Source: Panagrolaimus kolymaensis (taxonomy: Eukaryota > Nematoda > Chromadorea > Rhabditida > Panagrolaimidae). From it: a DNA stretch of 64,000 nt. The DNA is taken from positions 3,286,001-3,350,000 of the forward strand of contig JAJQJQ010000004.1 of NCBI GenBank assembly GCA_028622995.1, in the 5' to 3' direction. The position numbers and the translations under genes were made by a program. Positions 50,841 to 60,548 of this stretch are shown piece after piece. Every line of letters begins with the position of its first letter. Position 1 is the stretch's first letter. The notes under the pieces are model-generated. The model worked only from the letters and a program-made list of their open reading frames with translations, had not been told where the DNA came from and did no database searches.

Positions 50841-50988
50841 TTCTCTACGTTTTCGTCACATTTTTCATTCTGAAAAATTATTCCTCAACTCCGAGAAAAA
50901 TTCTTTTTTCTCTCCACTTCAAAGACTCTCAGTCTTTTTCTCCAATTGGGTTGGGTCTGGTTTATTGGCAAGCAAGAAACAAAAAACA
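50837..50988 (-). repeat. Split direct repeat B1 (152 bp), internal
   Basis: It matches 49272-49423 over 152 bp by eye and abuts A2 through the shared AATT. Confidence 0.95.
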
Positions 50989-51086
50989 GAATAAGGAAGC
51001 TAAAGGTTCGAAGAACAAGTAATGTTTTTATATTTACTAATGAAAAACCGGAATACATTCAAACGAACATGAACAAAGCACAATGT

Positions 51087-52267
51087 TTAGAACAAACGAA
51101 CAAATAGGAAATCACTTTTCAGAAAAGGATCAGAGAATAACGACGGTACGATAGACGCCGGTTTGAGAAACACTTGACCTTTACGAACTCTGAAATAATC
51201 AGTAACTTCACTTTTCCATGAACCATCCATATTTCTCAGTAATGGGAAAATAGGCAAAGTTGGCCAATATGGAAAACCAAGGATAGCTGGGCACTTATAT
51301 TTTAAGATAAACGTCAATGTTGGATATAATAAATTCACCGGAGGAACACAATAATTAACCACTCCGTTCCAATCTTGTGTAAAAGCATCAACAGCCTCTG
51401 AACATGGGGATGGAACCTTGGAATTAAATCTTCGGAGCTTTGTATTCACACAACTTGCGAACCTATCGACATGTGCTGGTCCTAACTTCTTATTCATCTC
51501 TTCAAAAACGTGTGGAAGGATTGACCAATCATCTTCGTCTGGAATACGTGAAGCGAGATCCGCTAACTTATTTTCCTCTCGAGGTACCCAATGTGGAACA
51601 ATTGTGGCTTTTTGTTCACCCAAAACCCTCAGAATTTCCATGCATAACAAGTTTAATTTCTCAATCATGGAACCTTTTCTCAATATTGATAAAATGTTTT
51701 GGTTATCGGTATAAACATGAACCTCGGAATTTTCACACAACTTTTGGAAACACAAGAGACCAAACATCACTCCTAAGAGTTCACGATAAGTGCTTGATTG
51801 AACAACTTCTTCCGAGGTTAAAGGACGGGAAAAAGTTTCACCGGTATTAGAAACAACTCCTAATGCAATAGATGAAGCATCTGTATGGAAGGAAAATACT
51901 TTAACTGGTGGAATGAGGGACTTGGACAAGGAACCTTTTAACATATTTCTAATCATTTTTAAATCATCGTGTTCTTCCTGTGATAGTTCAATCTTAAAAT
52001 CCATAAAACGGAAAGCACATACAATCTTGTAAATATTCTTAGTAAACACCGAACCTCTCGGACCGAGGACAACCCACATCGAGGCTAATTGGCCAGTTAA
52101 CTTTAATCTCTCTCTTAATGAAGGTGAAGCTTTACTTTCTAGAAGTTCCAAGCATTCCATAGTATTTTTTACTCTTTCCTCAGTAGGATATATCTGGGCA
52201 GCTTTCAAGTCAAGCATCATTCCTAAAAACTTTAGGCTTTGTACGGGGAATAGGATGGACTTTTCTT
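51087..52267 (-). pseudogene. 3' part of the PAT-like pol gene: RNase H and C-terminal domain (interrupted)
   Basis: This frame is the continuation of the reverse transcriptase frame at 58885-59904 after removal of the 6,617-bp insert and one 5-bp duplication; the two parts together would be 731 codons. Seen: the connection region (FLGMMLDLKAAQIYPTEER), RNase H residues in order FHTDASS, STYRELLGV, YTDNQN and HWVPREENKLADLAS, then the C-terminal domain typical of DIRS/PAT elements (VDRFASCVNTKLRRFNSKV, FPYWPTLPIFPLL). It ends at a stop at 51087, about 100 bp before repeat B1. Only the transposon interrupts it; no other frameshift or stop was noticed. Confidence 0.88.
52263..52267. repeat. Left 5-bp target-site duplication (TTCTT)
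   Basis: TTCTT directly precedes the CACTCACA terminus and recurs directly after the other terminus. Removing the insert plus one copy restores the pol frame, which supports a length of exactly 5 (modulo 3). Confidence 0.85.
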
Positions 52268-52285
52268 CACTCACAGAAAAAAAGT
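52268..52285 (+). repeat. Left terminal inverted repeat of the DNA transposon
   Basis: It reads CACTCACAGAAAAAAAGT and matches the reverse complement of 58867-58884 at 16 of 18 positions. Confidence 0.85.
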
Positions 52286-52694
52286 ACCTTTATCATCCAA
52301 ATACTTGGACTATATTCCGTCTTAACTTGGATGGTCACGGAGCGACGGGTAGAAGTAAAAATTGGACCAAAGTGTCCTATTAAAGGATGAAAATGTCTTT
52401 TTTTATAGATGATAGCATCAAGAAAAATGGACGAAATTTGTCTTTAAAGCACCTCACCAAGTCATAATAACGTACATAATTATGCATATTCATGACACAA
52501 CCGAATCTTATACTGCCTTCCCTGTTAACCTGCTATTCATTCATATCCTCCTAAACCTCTTCTCCATCCCGAATATACACACAAAAAATGCAGTAAATCG
52601 ATTTATAAAACAAATAACAAACAAAAAACATTCACTAATAATAACAATGCCATGGATAACAAATATCAATAATTTCAATAAAACACATTAGTGA

Positions 52695-55111
52695 TTAAGC
52701 CTGGGTTGAACTAGTTGAACCATTAGATTGAGTTGATGGAACACTGATAACATGAGAAGCCTGGGATGAGGTACCATTTGTTCTGCCTTGGATTTCTAAA
52801 AGATTGAAAAGATAACAAAAGCTATGTAAGTTAGTTAAACTTACCTCTATCATGATACAAGATATCAAAATACAAGTCAGCTCTGTTGCCTTTCATTCCA
52901 GTAACATCAAGTCCGCCTAGGTGTTCTAAAATGATGTGGAAGTTCTCGAGTTCTGGAGCATATTCAGCGTCGAAGATGTAGTGGATCTCCATCATCGATT
53001 GAAGGGCATCTGCGAAATCACCGGTTACCTGAAAACTGACATTTTAACAAAGTACATGAAAAATAAACTTACCTTGAAATTTTGATCATCAATGGATACA
53101 TAAAAGCTCTTTCCATGGTTCCTATCATACGCCAAGATCATTCCAGCTTTTTGACGCAATTCTTTTCGAGCATCTGCCATGGCCTGAATACTTATAAAAC
53201 CCTAAAATGTAAAAAAGTATATGGATACCATGTTATTGTGAACCTTACCTCTCCTTCAACAACAAGCAGATTAGGTTTGCAGGTTTTGTTTCTTTTGCAA
53301 TAAAATGGAACAAGATCAATAAGCATTTTGCAAACTTGAAGCATATCATTTTCAAGGTCTTGGTGAACATCTTCAAGAAAGATTCCTTTTCTTTTGCCTA
53401 GGGAAACAATAGCAGGAGCATAGCGATGCAAAGCCAGGGCCACATTGAAAACAGGCTGTTGCTTGATGTTTTCCATAATGTACTTGAAATCATGGTGAAA
53501 CTAAAACGAAGTAATTTATAACTAAATGATATAAAGATAAGCATACCAAAGCAGCATTTCTGAGGAAGCATGGAAACTTTGCGACCATGGTTTCAATTCT
53601 TCGATTACGTCTGGTGAAATCTTTATCCAAGGCGTTCAACCATTGGCAGCGGAGTTGGCTAAAAAACAAAAATGAAAAGAAACATAAAGAAATTTCTCTT
53701 ATAGTAACAATGCGACCGCCAATATATAATCACTTTTCATCAGTAATTCAACTATGTACAAACATTCGCATCCCCCGCGAATATATTGACCTTGATTTAT
53801 AGCAAAAAAAGCAGTAACTCTAACTAACCTCGTGTTTGCAACAAGTTGATTCAATTCAGTGGTGGACTGTGCTTCGGTTATTGCTTTAGCTGCATCGTCA
53901 AGATCAAGAGGAATTGATGAAGCCATGGTTATCTTCGGTTTTTTCAGCCTTGGTGATTCTCCAACTTTGAGTGCATTTCGAACCCTTCTTTTCTTAACAG
54001 ATATCACAACAGGACTTTGATATCCAGGGACTGCCAATGTGGAAAACCAAGCATTTCCTGTCAATTGAAGCATCAGAGTAATCACAGGATCAAGAGCGTT
54101 CCTTGGAATTTCACTAAAAAATGAATGAGTGGTTTCATAACATCAAAAGAAAACAAACTCTTTATATGCCTGGGCAATTACGTCAGTTACAGATTTCTTT
54201 GCATACATCCGAGCCATGTTGAGAATAGACAAGTCGAAAGAAGCAAAGTTTTCGTCGCGTAAGAAAACAAGTGAAGCAATGGTTGGTGGTTTTGAGAAAA
54301 ATTCGATAAGATCAATCTGTAAAGATGAGATAATTTGAGAATCATAAAGAAAACTTACTGTTTCCACCATTGTTCTTTCAAAAGGGATCATCTCCTTGAA
54401 TGCTTCATCCATTAAGCCTTGGTTTGCGATGTATAAGTTTGCGAGATAAGTAGCTTGTGTTGTCGATTCTCCTCGAAGAAGTTGGCAAGGTAAAGCCTTC
54501 CTTGGAATGAGCATTCTTTCGACCAAGGTAAGGGTGATTGGAGCAGTGGATGATTCTGTAGTCATTGAAGAAGTTTGGTTGTTTGAGCGAGCATGAATTT
54601 GAGTTTCTTCACTTTCTTCCATGGTTTCGTGTTCTTTTCCTTGGTTATCACGAGGTAAAACCTAAAAGCAATGTCAATGAATATGTTTACAAGTAAAAAA
54701 AATACATTATGAGAGCCTTGGAGCGTATCAGGAACAGGAACAGTAGGTTTTGTTGACGCTGCAGCAGTGGTATTCTTCAAGCATCGTGTGCCCATATCAG
54801 CCCAGGTATCTTAAAAATGAGATATATTAGTAAAGTAAAAAAAGTTAAACAAAATCACCAATAAATGCAAAATATGTTTCACCAGCAATCAAATCAGCCA
54901 TGGAGATCATTGTCGTTATCATCGGATTATCATAAAGGTCCTTGGTTTTCCATTTGATAACAGCTTCCGAATTGCTTGATAAATCCAAGGTTGTCGAGAT
55001 ATGTTGTTGAAGATCCTTGATTGTTGCATTATCGAAACGATAAGTTAACGTTTGAGGACTTTCTGCATCAGGAGCGGCATCAGTAACAACGATTACAACA
55101 GTGTTGCTCAT
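52695..55111 (-). CDS. Second transposon protein, unrecognised (ten exons)
   Basis: Ten exons join in frame on the minus strand: 54859-55111, 54706-54809, 54359-54661, 54159-54316, 53829-54113, 53547-53658, 53249-53500, 53073-53201, 52845-53028, 52695-52795; 626 residues. Residues 1-84 look like a small alpha/beta fold, perhaps ubiquitin-like (VVIVVTDA, LTYRFDNATIKDLQQHIS, LIAGETYFAFIG). A Thr/Ser/Gln-rich linker follows, then a helical region (FERTMVETV, IDLIEFFSKPPTIASLVFL), a basic patch (VKKRRVRNALKVG, RLKKPKITM), a Cys/Trp segment (QLRCQWLNALDKDFTRRNRR), and a conserved-looking C-terminal part (KRNKTCKPNLLVVEGE, MILAYDRNHGKSFYVSIDD). I recognise no family. By analogy with two-gene CACTA elements it may be the DNA-binding partner of the transposase. 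The ATG lies eight bases after a TTTTTTTTTAG acceptor. Confidence 0.75.
53716..53784 (-). promoter_or_regulatory. Two inverted copies of ATATTSGCGG in a longer intron of the second gene
   Basis: CCGCCAATAT (53716-53725) and CCGCGAATAT (53775-53784) are the reverse complements of motifs found upstream of the transposase at 58404 and 58496. The intron that holds them (53659-53828, 170 bp) is about three times longer than its neighbours. Confidence 0.4.
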
Positions 55112-55316
55112 GGTTGACACTAAAAAAAAGTTTGTTAGTTGTGAAAAAATATTTTTATTCTCTAAAAAATGAAGAAAGCAAGAAGTTTGAAAGCAAAAAG
55201 AGCAAAGACTTGAAAAAGCTTGCATAAAAAAAGCGAGCGAGACAGTAGTTTTCGCTGAGAGATCCCACTTTCGAAGCGGATGATTTGAAAGTTTACCTTT
55301 TTTTCTTTGAAATGGA

Positions 55317-57893
55317 TTATTGCAAAAAGTAAGGCATTCGAACATATTTTTTTGATTCAGGATGGTTTTGATAATAAAGTGGTAGAGCCTCGGGATGCAG
55401 TAATTCAATCACAGGTTTCTCAATAATCTCCTCGGTCACTTCAATAACATAGCAATGAACAGATTCATCAAATTCCAAGGTTTTGCAAATTTTGAGCCGG
55501 AGAATATCATCGTCAACAAGTTTGTGAATTCTGCCAAAAACAGGTTCCCGGGTATCAATTTCTTGATCATAAAGCACAACTAAACCATTTTCATTTTTAA
55601 ACTTCTCAATGTTATTGGATTTTCTTTTTGAATGCATATATTTTTCTGAAAAATATTGTTATAATGTTTTATGAAATGAATACTAATAAGGTTACCATTT
55701 TTCAATTCTAACAAAACACGAGCCAAAAGAATAGCATGTTTGTTTCCAAGGCTTACTGGTAAGTTTTTGAAGTTTCGATTGACTTTTGAATATCTTTTGA
55801 AAAATGAATGCTTTGCTTCAAAACGATTTGTTGAAAAATATCTCATTTGTCCCATTTGTCGAATAATACTTGCATAATGTTGAGGAAGATGACCTTTCAC
55901 AGTCATGTAGCCACCGTTGTCAATATAGTCCTTGGTATAGTTCTTGATAAGTTGATCCAACATAGTAACATTTGCTTCATTTATCCTTGGAGCCTTAATC
56001 AAATCAAGAATTCTTTGCATTTTCATAAAAACTGCCCAGGTTGGTGTTTGAAGATGAATTCCACCAAATTTGATGATCAATGGAAGCAGCTTAACCAAGG
56101 TTGCCATCATGTTAGCTGTATACTTTGAAATAACATCACCAGTTGAAGGCCTTGGATTGGTTAGATAAATATCCTTGGGTTTATTTACTTTATCTTTTCC
56201 AACATATCCAAATCCAAGGATTGCATTATTGATTCTTTCCATGGTAATTCCAGCAACATTTGCATCTCTTATGACCATAGCAATTAATCGTTGAAAGTGA
56301 CCTTCATCCAAATCATGCATGATGTCAGCAGTGGGGTTTGCAATAATATGAAAGTGTTGAAGTCGATTGAAGGCGCAGCTTTCTTTGATTCCGTTGTCGG
56401 TCCATAGGCGAAGTTCAGCTTGTGTGCTTCTTCTTGCTACAATTTGGTCATATTCTTCCACGGTTCTTTGATTATTTGGATTTAATTCATGAAGAAATTT
56501 GAGACTTTGAGCAGTTACCTTGCACATTCTACAAGGATTTCTTCCACTAAAACTTTCCACAAGACCAGCTAGTTGATGCATTCCAAGGTTGTCAGCAGAT
56601 AATCCCAATAAAATCACTTTGAAATTTCTTATTTCGCCTTGGTATTCAATATTGATTCCTTGGTTTTCTAATCGAAGCAATTCAGGTAACAAAGTAATAT
56701 TTAGAACATCTTGCAATCCACCAGTAATATCTGAAGAAACAGCCACAAAAACGCTCAGGACAAAATCTAGTTTTGAAATCAACTCCAAAGGAATGTTCAA
56801 TAGTCGAAAATAACAACCAGACATTTTGTGAGTTGTTGAAGAGCTTCCAATTGGGCAAGTAGTAGTAAAATCATCCATGGAGAGTTGAAGAGCAAGGAAA
56901 TTGCCAAGGGTCTAAAATGATTGTTAAAAACTAAACTATTAATCAGAATTTAAAGAAACTAACTTCATACAGTTGTTGAGCTCTTGCTCCAGCCAATGGA
57001 TGATCAAAAGTTTGGCTATTTTGGAAATCTGAAGGCATAATAAGTTCCCTAGTAATAACATCATTTTTCAGTAGTTTCATAAGAGTTTCTTCGATTGACG
57101 AAATTGCCATTATATGTTTTTCTATTCTATCTTCAGGTCCATTTTCATTTGTTCCAAACATAGAAATATGGCTTCCAATTTCTTGTTGCCTTGGTTCCAG
57201 AAACAGGTTTTCATTTAACAACCATTGCTTCCTTCGATATTCCGACGAAAATGGCTCCATTACTTCTTCCAAGCATTGTTTGACAAAAGGACGATTCATT
57301 GGTGGAACGAAAGGAAAACAACATTCTACAGCCTCGGTCACACTATCCATAATCAGTTGGCAGACAATCTTTGCACTTTCAATGGTTGTATCAGGATTAC
57401 TTGAATAGTGGAGCCATTTTTCCATGGATGTGCTAAAAAGCTTCTTTGCCTTGGATTTGAATTCAGCCGTGGGATCCATTGAGACTTCTTCAAAGAGATT
57501 ATCAACAATTTGTGGATTCATAGAAGGGTCAACAATTTCTGGACCATCATCAAAATCCATAATACTATTATCCAAGGTGCTATCAATCCATTCTTGTTCT
57601 TCATTTCCTTGGTTTTCTTCATTTCCTTGGTTTTCTTCATTTCCTTGGTTTTCATCATCACCAGGGTTAACAGCATCTCCTTGGATTACATTTTCTTCAG
57701 CAGCTTGAACCACAGGAATGTTATGAAATCGATACAAGTGATTTCGGAAAGATTCATATCCTTGAAATGGTCGATTACATTCAGCGCAGGGAAAAACAAC
57801 AATTCCTTCATTTGTGTAATGTTGTTCACGAGTATGTGTCGATAATAATTTACGATCATTGAATTGCTGGTAGCAGATTCCACAAGTAAGCAT
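55317..57893 (-). CDS. Transposase with two N-terminal C2H2 zinc fingers
   Basis: Three exons on the minus strand, 56964-57893, 55696-56911, 55317-55645, 824 residues. Two C-x2-C-x12-H-x4-H fingers are at residues 4-25 (CGICYQQF ... THTREQH) and 36-57 (CAECNRPF ... NHLYRFH). An acidic linker with three NQGNEE repeats follows, then a helical part, then the core: LLNIPLELISKLDFVLSVFV, LLGLSADNLGMHQLAGLVES, NPCRMC, ADIMHDLDEGHFQRLIAMVI, NKPKDIYL, TWAVFMKMQRILDLI, GHLPQHYASIIRQMGQMRYF and RFEAKHSFFKRY. Such proteins occur in animal DNA transposons, which I tentatively place near CACTA/EnSpm. Catalytic acids are not proven; the Asp in SADNLG, Asp/Glu in HDLDEGH and Glu in FEAKH are candidates. A GTTTTAG acceptor touches the ATG, so the message is trans-spliced there or has an earlier exon. 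Confidence 0.8.
57604..57657 (-). repeat. Three tandem 18-bp repeats in the transposase gene
   Basis: The unit TTTCCTTGGTTTTCTTCA repeats three times without visible change and encodes NQGNEE three times in frame. Each copy carries one CCTTGG. Confidence 0.85.
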
Positions 57894-58866
57894 CTAAAAC
57901 AAGCTGATGTTTAGGTCTTAAGGTTGCACAGAATAATTATTGCAGTAACAAACTAACGAAAAAAAAGAAAAAACCGCGGATTAAATGAATTATTAATTTA
58001 TAAAAAATAGAAACAAATATTCATACAAAAATCAATAGAAAATAAAATTGCAATCAAGTCTTCAGAATATTCGTTGAAAAAAAATTGCAAACTTTCTAAG
58101 TTAAAAATTTACAAACAACTACGAAAATGGTTCTTTCCGCGAAGAATTCAGTTCGCTTTAGCTTCTTTCCCTAAATTTTTCGCTTCTCTGGTTTTTCTTT
58201 TTCAAGCTTTTGCTTTTTCTTCCATTTTTAATGGCAATTTCATTTATATCTTCAAAAACAATGCTTACTTTTTAAACCCTTGCTGGCTTACTTTCGAACT
58301 CCATGGCAGCGATGGTAACAATTTTCGAATGGACCAAGAAAACTTTAATATGCTAAAAACTTTGGGTTTAGTCTTATTCATAATCAATTTTAAAATAAAC
58401 TGAATATTGGCGGTCGCATTTTAGCCAACTCGGTTTCTGTGCAATTGTAAAAATTCCTGAACACTATTAGCATTTGTTTGAACAAGTAAAGATATATATT
58501 CGCGGAGGAGCCTAATTAGGTGAAAGAGTTCCGGCTAATTACAATTTGATGGTAATTCTTTGGATTAATAAATGAGATTAGCATTATACCCCATGTTCTC
58601 AAATGTTTATGTTTTTGGAAAAAATAACAAGCAACGCTCGTAGTTAACAATTTATGAACTACTCCATGGCTTTTTTTTATCTTTTGTAAATTTTTGGTTT
58701 TGACCATACAAAAAGACAGTTTAAAACAATTTCTTGACAACAGTGTCCAAAAAAATGGACAATATTATTTGTCCATCAAAAGTTGACCATATGTACGACT
58801 CAAAAGCCGAAAACAACTTTCAAAGTCGAAAAAAAACGAGTCCATCAAATTCCGAAAAAGTATTGG
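57894..58866. other. Non-coding 5' region of the DNA transposon
   Basis: About 970 bp upstream of the transposase with no supported frame. It holds ATATTGGCGG at 58404-58413 and ATATTCGCGG at 58496-58505, CCGCG-containing words near 57974 and 58137, and TGGAC/GTCCA at 58745, 58756, 58771, 58840 and 58864. These are probable promoter and protein-binding sequences (inference). Confidence 0.5.
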
Positions 58867-58884
58867 ACGTTTTTTTTGTGAGTG
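58867..58884 (-). repeat. Right terminal inverted repeat of the DNA transposon
   Basis: Read on the minus strand it is CACTCACAAAAAAAACGT, matching 52268-52285 at 16 of 18 positions. Confidence 0.85.
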
Positions 58885-58889
58885 TTCTT
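58885..58889. repeat. Right 5-bp target-site duplication (TTCTT)
   Basis: The second copy of the duplication, directly outside the transposon end. Confidence 0.85.
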
Positions 58890-59904
58890 GTATAAACACA
58901 CCAGCGGCTTTTAGCGTTAACTTTACATAAGCAACAGCTTCCTCGCATTCAGCGAAAATTGGTGACCATATCAGTCCATCATCGAGGTAAAGGACACAAT
59001 TGATACCTTTTGACCTCCAATGTCTTACCAAAGAGCGGAAAACTTTTGTGAAAATATATGGAGCAGGAGCAAGACCAAATGGTAAAGCATTAAAGACATA
59101 ATACTTGCCATTCCAGGCGAACCCAAGATATTTACGATCTTCAGGGTCTATTGGTATATGATGATATCCACTTTTCATATCAAACTTGGCTAACCAGCCG
59201 TAAGGACAAATAGTCTTTGAAACAAAGTCTAAATCTTCATACTTGAACCGGGGACATTCTAAGGATTCATTCAACTTGGAAAGATTTATGATTAACCGTG
59301 GCTTACCCGTATTCCTGACCACGAACAACGGGCTAATAACTTGAGGCTTTTTGTGTACTTGAGAGATAGCTTTTGTCTTTAATAACTTTGAGACCTCTTC
59401 ACAAACAAATACTTCGTCTTCTTGAGACATAGGACAATTCTTTAGGTGGAAGGAAGGATCTGGGATTCGTAATCTAAAAGGTAAACTATACCCATTTTTA
59501 ATAATATCTAAGACATAAGTTGGGGTATCAATATCTTCCCAAAATTTTACTTTAGAGGCTAAAGAATTACATCTAAATATTTTACAAATGGACTCACCAA
59601 TCATTTCTTCTTTATCATGCACCGTTCCATTTTCCATTCTTCTTTTCTTAGTACGGCGTTCTTCTTGTTTGGTTCCTTCGACGTGGACAATCTTTTTTGA
59701 GATGAGGTCCTTGACAGATGAAGCAGGGTCCTTGTTGGTTGATTCGTTCCATAAGGCTCGGGATTCTTTGTTGAGTTCCATAGAAACCTGTTGATGTATT
59801 GCGGTCATAGTATGCTCCGGTGTAAGAGCGACCATAACTTGCACCGGCTCCTCGAAATCGCTGCTTTCTTGTATTGTTGTCATTGATGAGAGAATCACGA
59901 ACAT
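58885..59904 (-). pseudogene. 5' part of the PAT-like pol gene: reverse transcriptase (interrupted)
   Basis: The frame from an ATG at 59904 reads through the start of the polymerase and into the inserted transposon, where it loses meaning. Reverse transcriptase blocks: SPLFVVRNTGKPRLIINLSK, catalytic Asp in LAKFDMKSGYHHIPI, NALPFGLAPAPYIFTKVF, and the YLDD box in CVLYLDDGLIW. The break falls after the YLDD block and before the thumb/connection region at 52267. It overlaps the 3' end of gag by about 257 bp in the +1 frame, so pol would need frameshifting, splicing or internal initiation; no slippery site was identified. All catalytic residues are kept, so disruption appears to be only by the insertion. 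Confidence 0.88.
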
Positions 59905-60490
59905 CTTTTGAGAGGGTCTTTGAAACTTCTTCTAGCTCTTTTGTTGCTTCATCAGCATCAGCAATAGCGAACACACGTGGATTCTTGTCGGCTAACTTCA
60001 ATAAAGACATACGACCCATTCCATCTTTGATAGCATCATCCATTTTCTCGAATATGTCTACCGGCTTTGTACACTTTCTTGCTTCCTTGAGCTTCATAAT
60101 AACTTTAGCCATCACTGAGTATTGTTTTTCAAGTCCAGCATTTCGAAAATGAAGAGCACCAACATGTTGAGCAACTCGTTCGTCGATTGAGAGATCCACC
60201 GTGTCCATCTTCTTTTCTTTCTTTAGTTCAGACATGTCCTTTTGAAGATTACCGAGAACTTGAGTAATAGCCAACAACGAGCTTTCGACATTGATACTGG
60301 CAAATTTCTTCTTCTTTTTCTTTGGAGCAGGTTCCTCTTCGTCTGAGCTTTCTTCTTCATAGGCAATCCTATTATTTCCTTTCTTCATCGGAAATTCACC
60401 ATCCAAGTCATCATAATCAAGTTGAGGATCATCAATATCTTGCATTTCCTTTCTGGTTTGAGATATTACATCATCTTCAGAGTCAGCCAT
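59648..60490 (-). CDS. Gag protein of the PAT-like element
   Basis: The frame from an ATG at 60490 gives 280 residues. Gag would package element RNA in a particle. The N-terminus is acidic (ADSEDDVIS, DDPQLDYDDLDGEF, EESSDEEEP) with a KKKKKK stretch; the middle is helical (LLAITQVLGNLQKDMSELKK); an Arg/Gly/Tyr-rich segment follows (GASYGRSYTGAYYDR); a single zinc knuckle lies near the C-terminus (CFICQGPHLKKDC, spacing C-x2-C-x3-H-x4-C rather than the usual x4). Open sequence continues upstream into repeat A1, but the 60490 ATG is the first in frame with gag-like composition. No stop or frameshift is seen. Confidence 0.85.
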   Translation of the reverse strand: MADSEDDVISQTRKEMQDIDDPQLDYDDLDGEFPMKKGNNRIAYEEESSDEEEPAPKKKKKKFASINVESSLLAITQVLGNLQKDMSELKKEKKMDTVDLSIDERVAQHVGALHFRNAGLEKQYSVMAKVIMKLKEARKCTKPVDIFEKMDDAIKDGMGRMSLLKLADKNPRVFAIADADEATKELEEVSKTLSKDVRDSLINDNNTRKQRFRGAGASYGRSYTGAYYDRNTSTGFYGTQQRIPSLMERINQQGPCFICQGPHLKKDCPRRRNQTRRTPY

Positions 60491-60548
60491 TTTAAACAAA
60501 AAACACTTGTAAAAATATTGCAAAAAAAATAAATTTTTCGCAGAAAAA

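Larger units (their letters stand above)
52268..58884 (-). mobile_element. 6,617-bp two-gene DNA transposon with CACTCACA ends
   Basis: It is bounded by CACTCACA inverted termini and a TTCTT duplication inside the pol gene of the PAT-like element. It encodes a transposase (55317-57893) and a second protein (52695-55111), both on the minus strand, with complete frames after splicing. TGGAC/GTCCA pentamers cluster within 170 bp of each end, which recalls the subterminal binding sites of CACTA elements. The termini begin with CACT as in CACTA/EnSpm, but those usually make 2-3 bp duplications; a 5-bp duplication is known for Transib, whose RAG1-like transposase is not seen here. Superfamily therefore unresolved. 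Intact genes in a young host element point to recent activity. Confidence 0.88.

Noticed and set aside
58074..58403. 109-codon plus-strand frame in the transposon 5' region
   Set aside because: Opposite to both transposon genes, Phe-rich and without recognisable content; it overlaps a likely promoter region.
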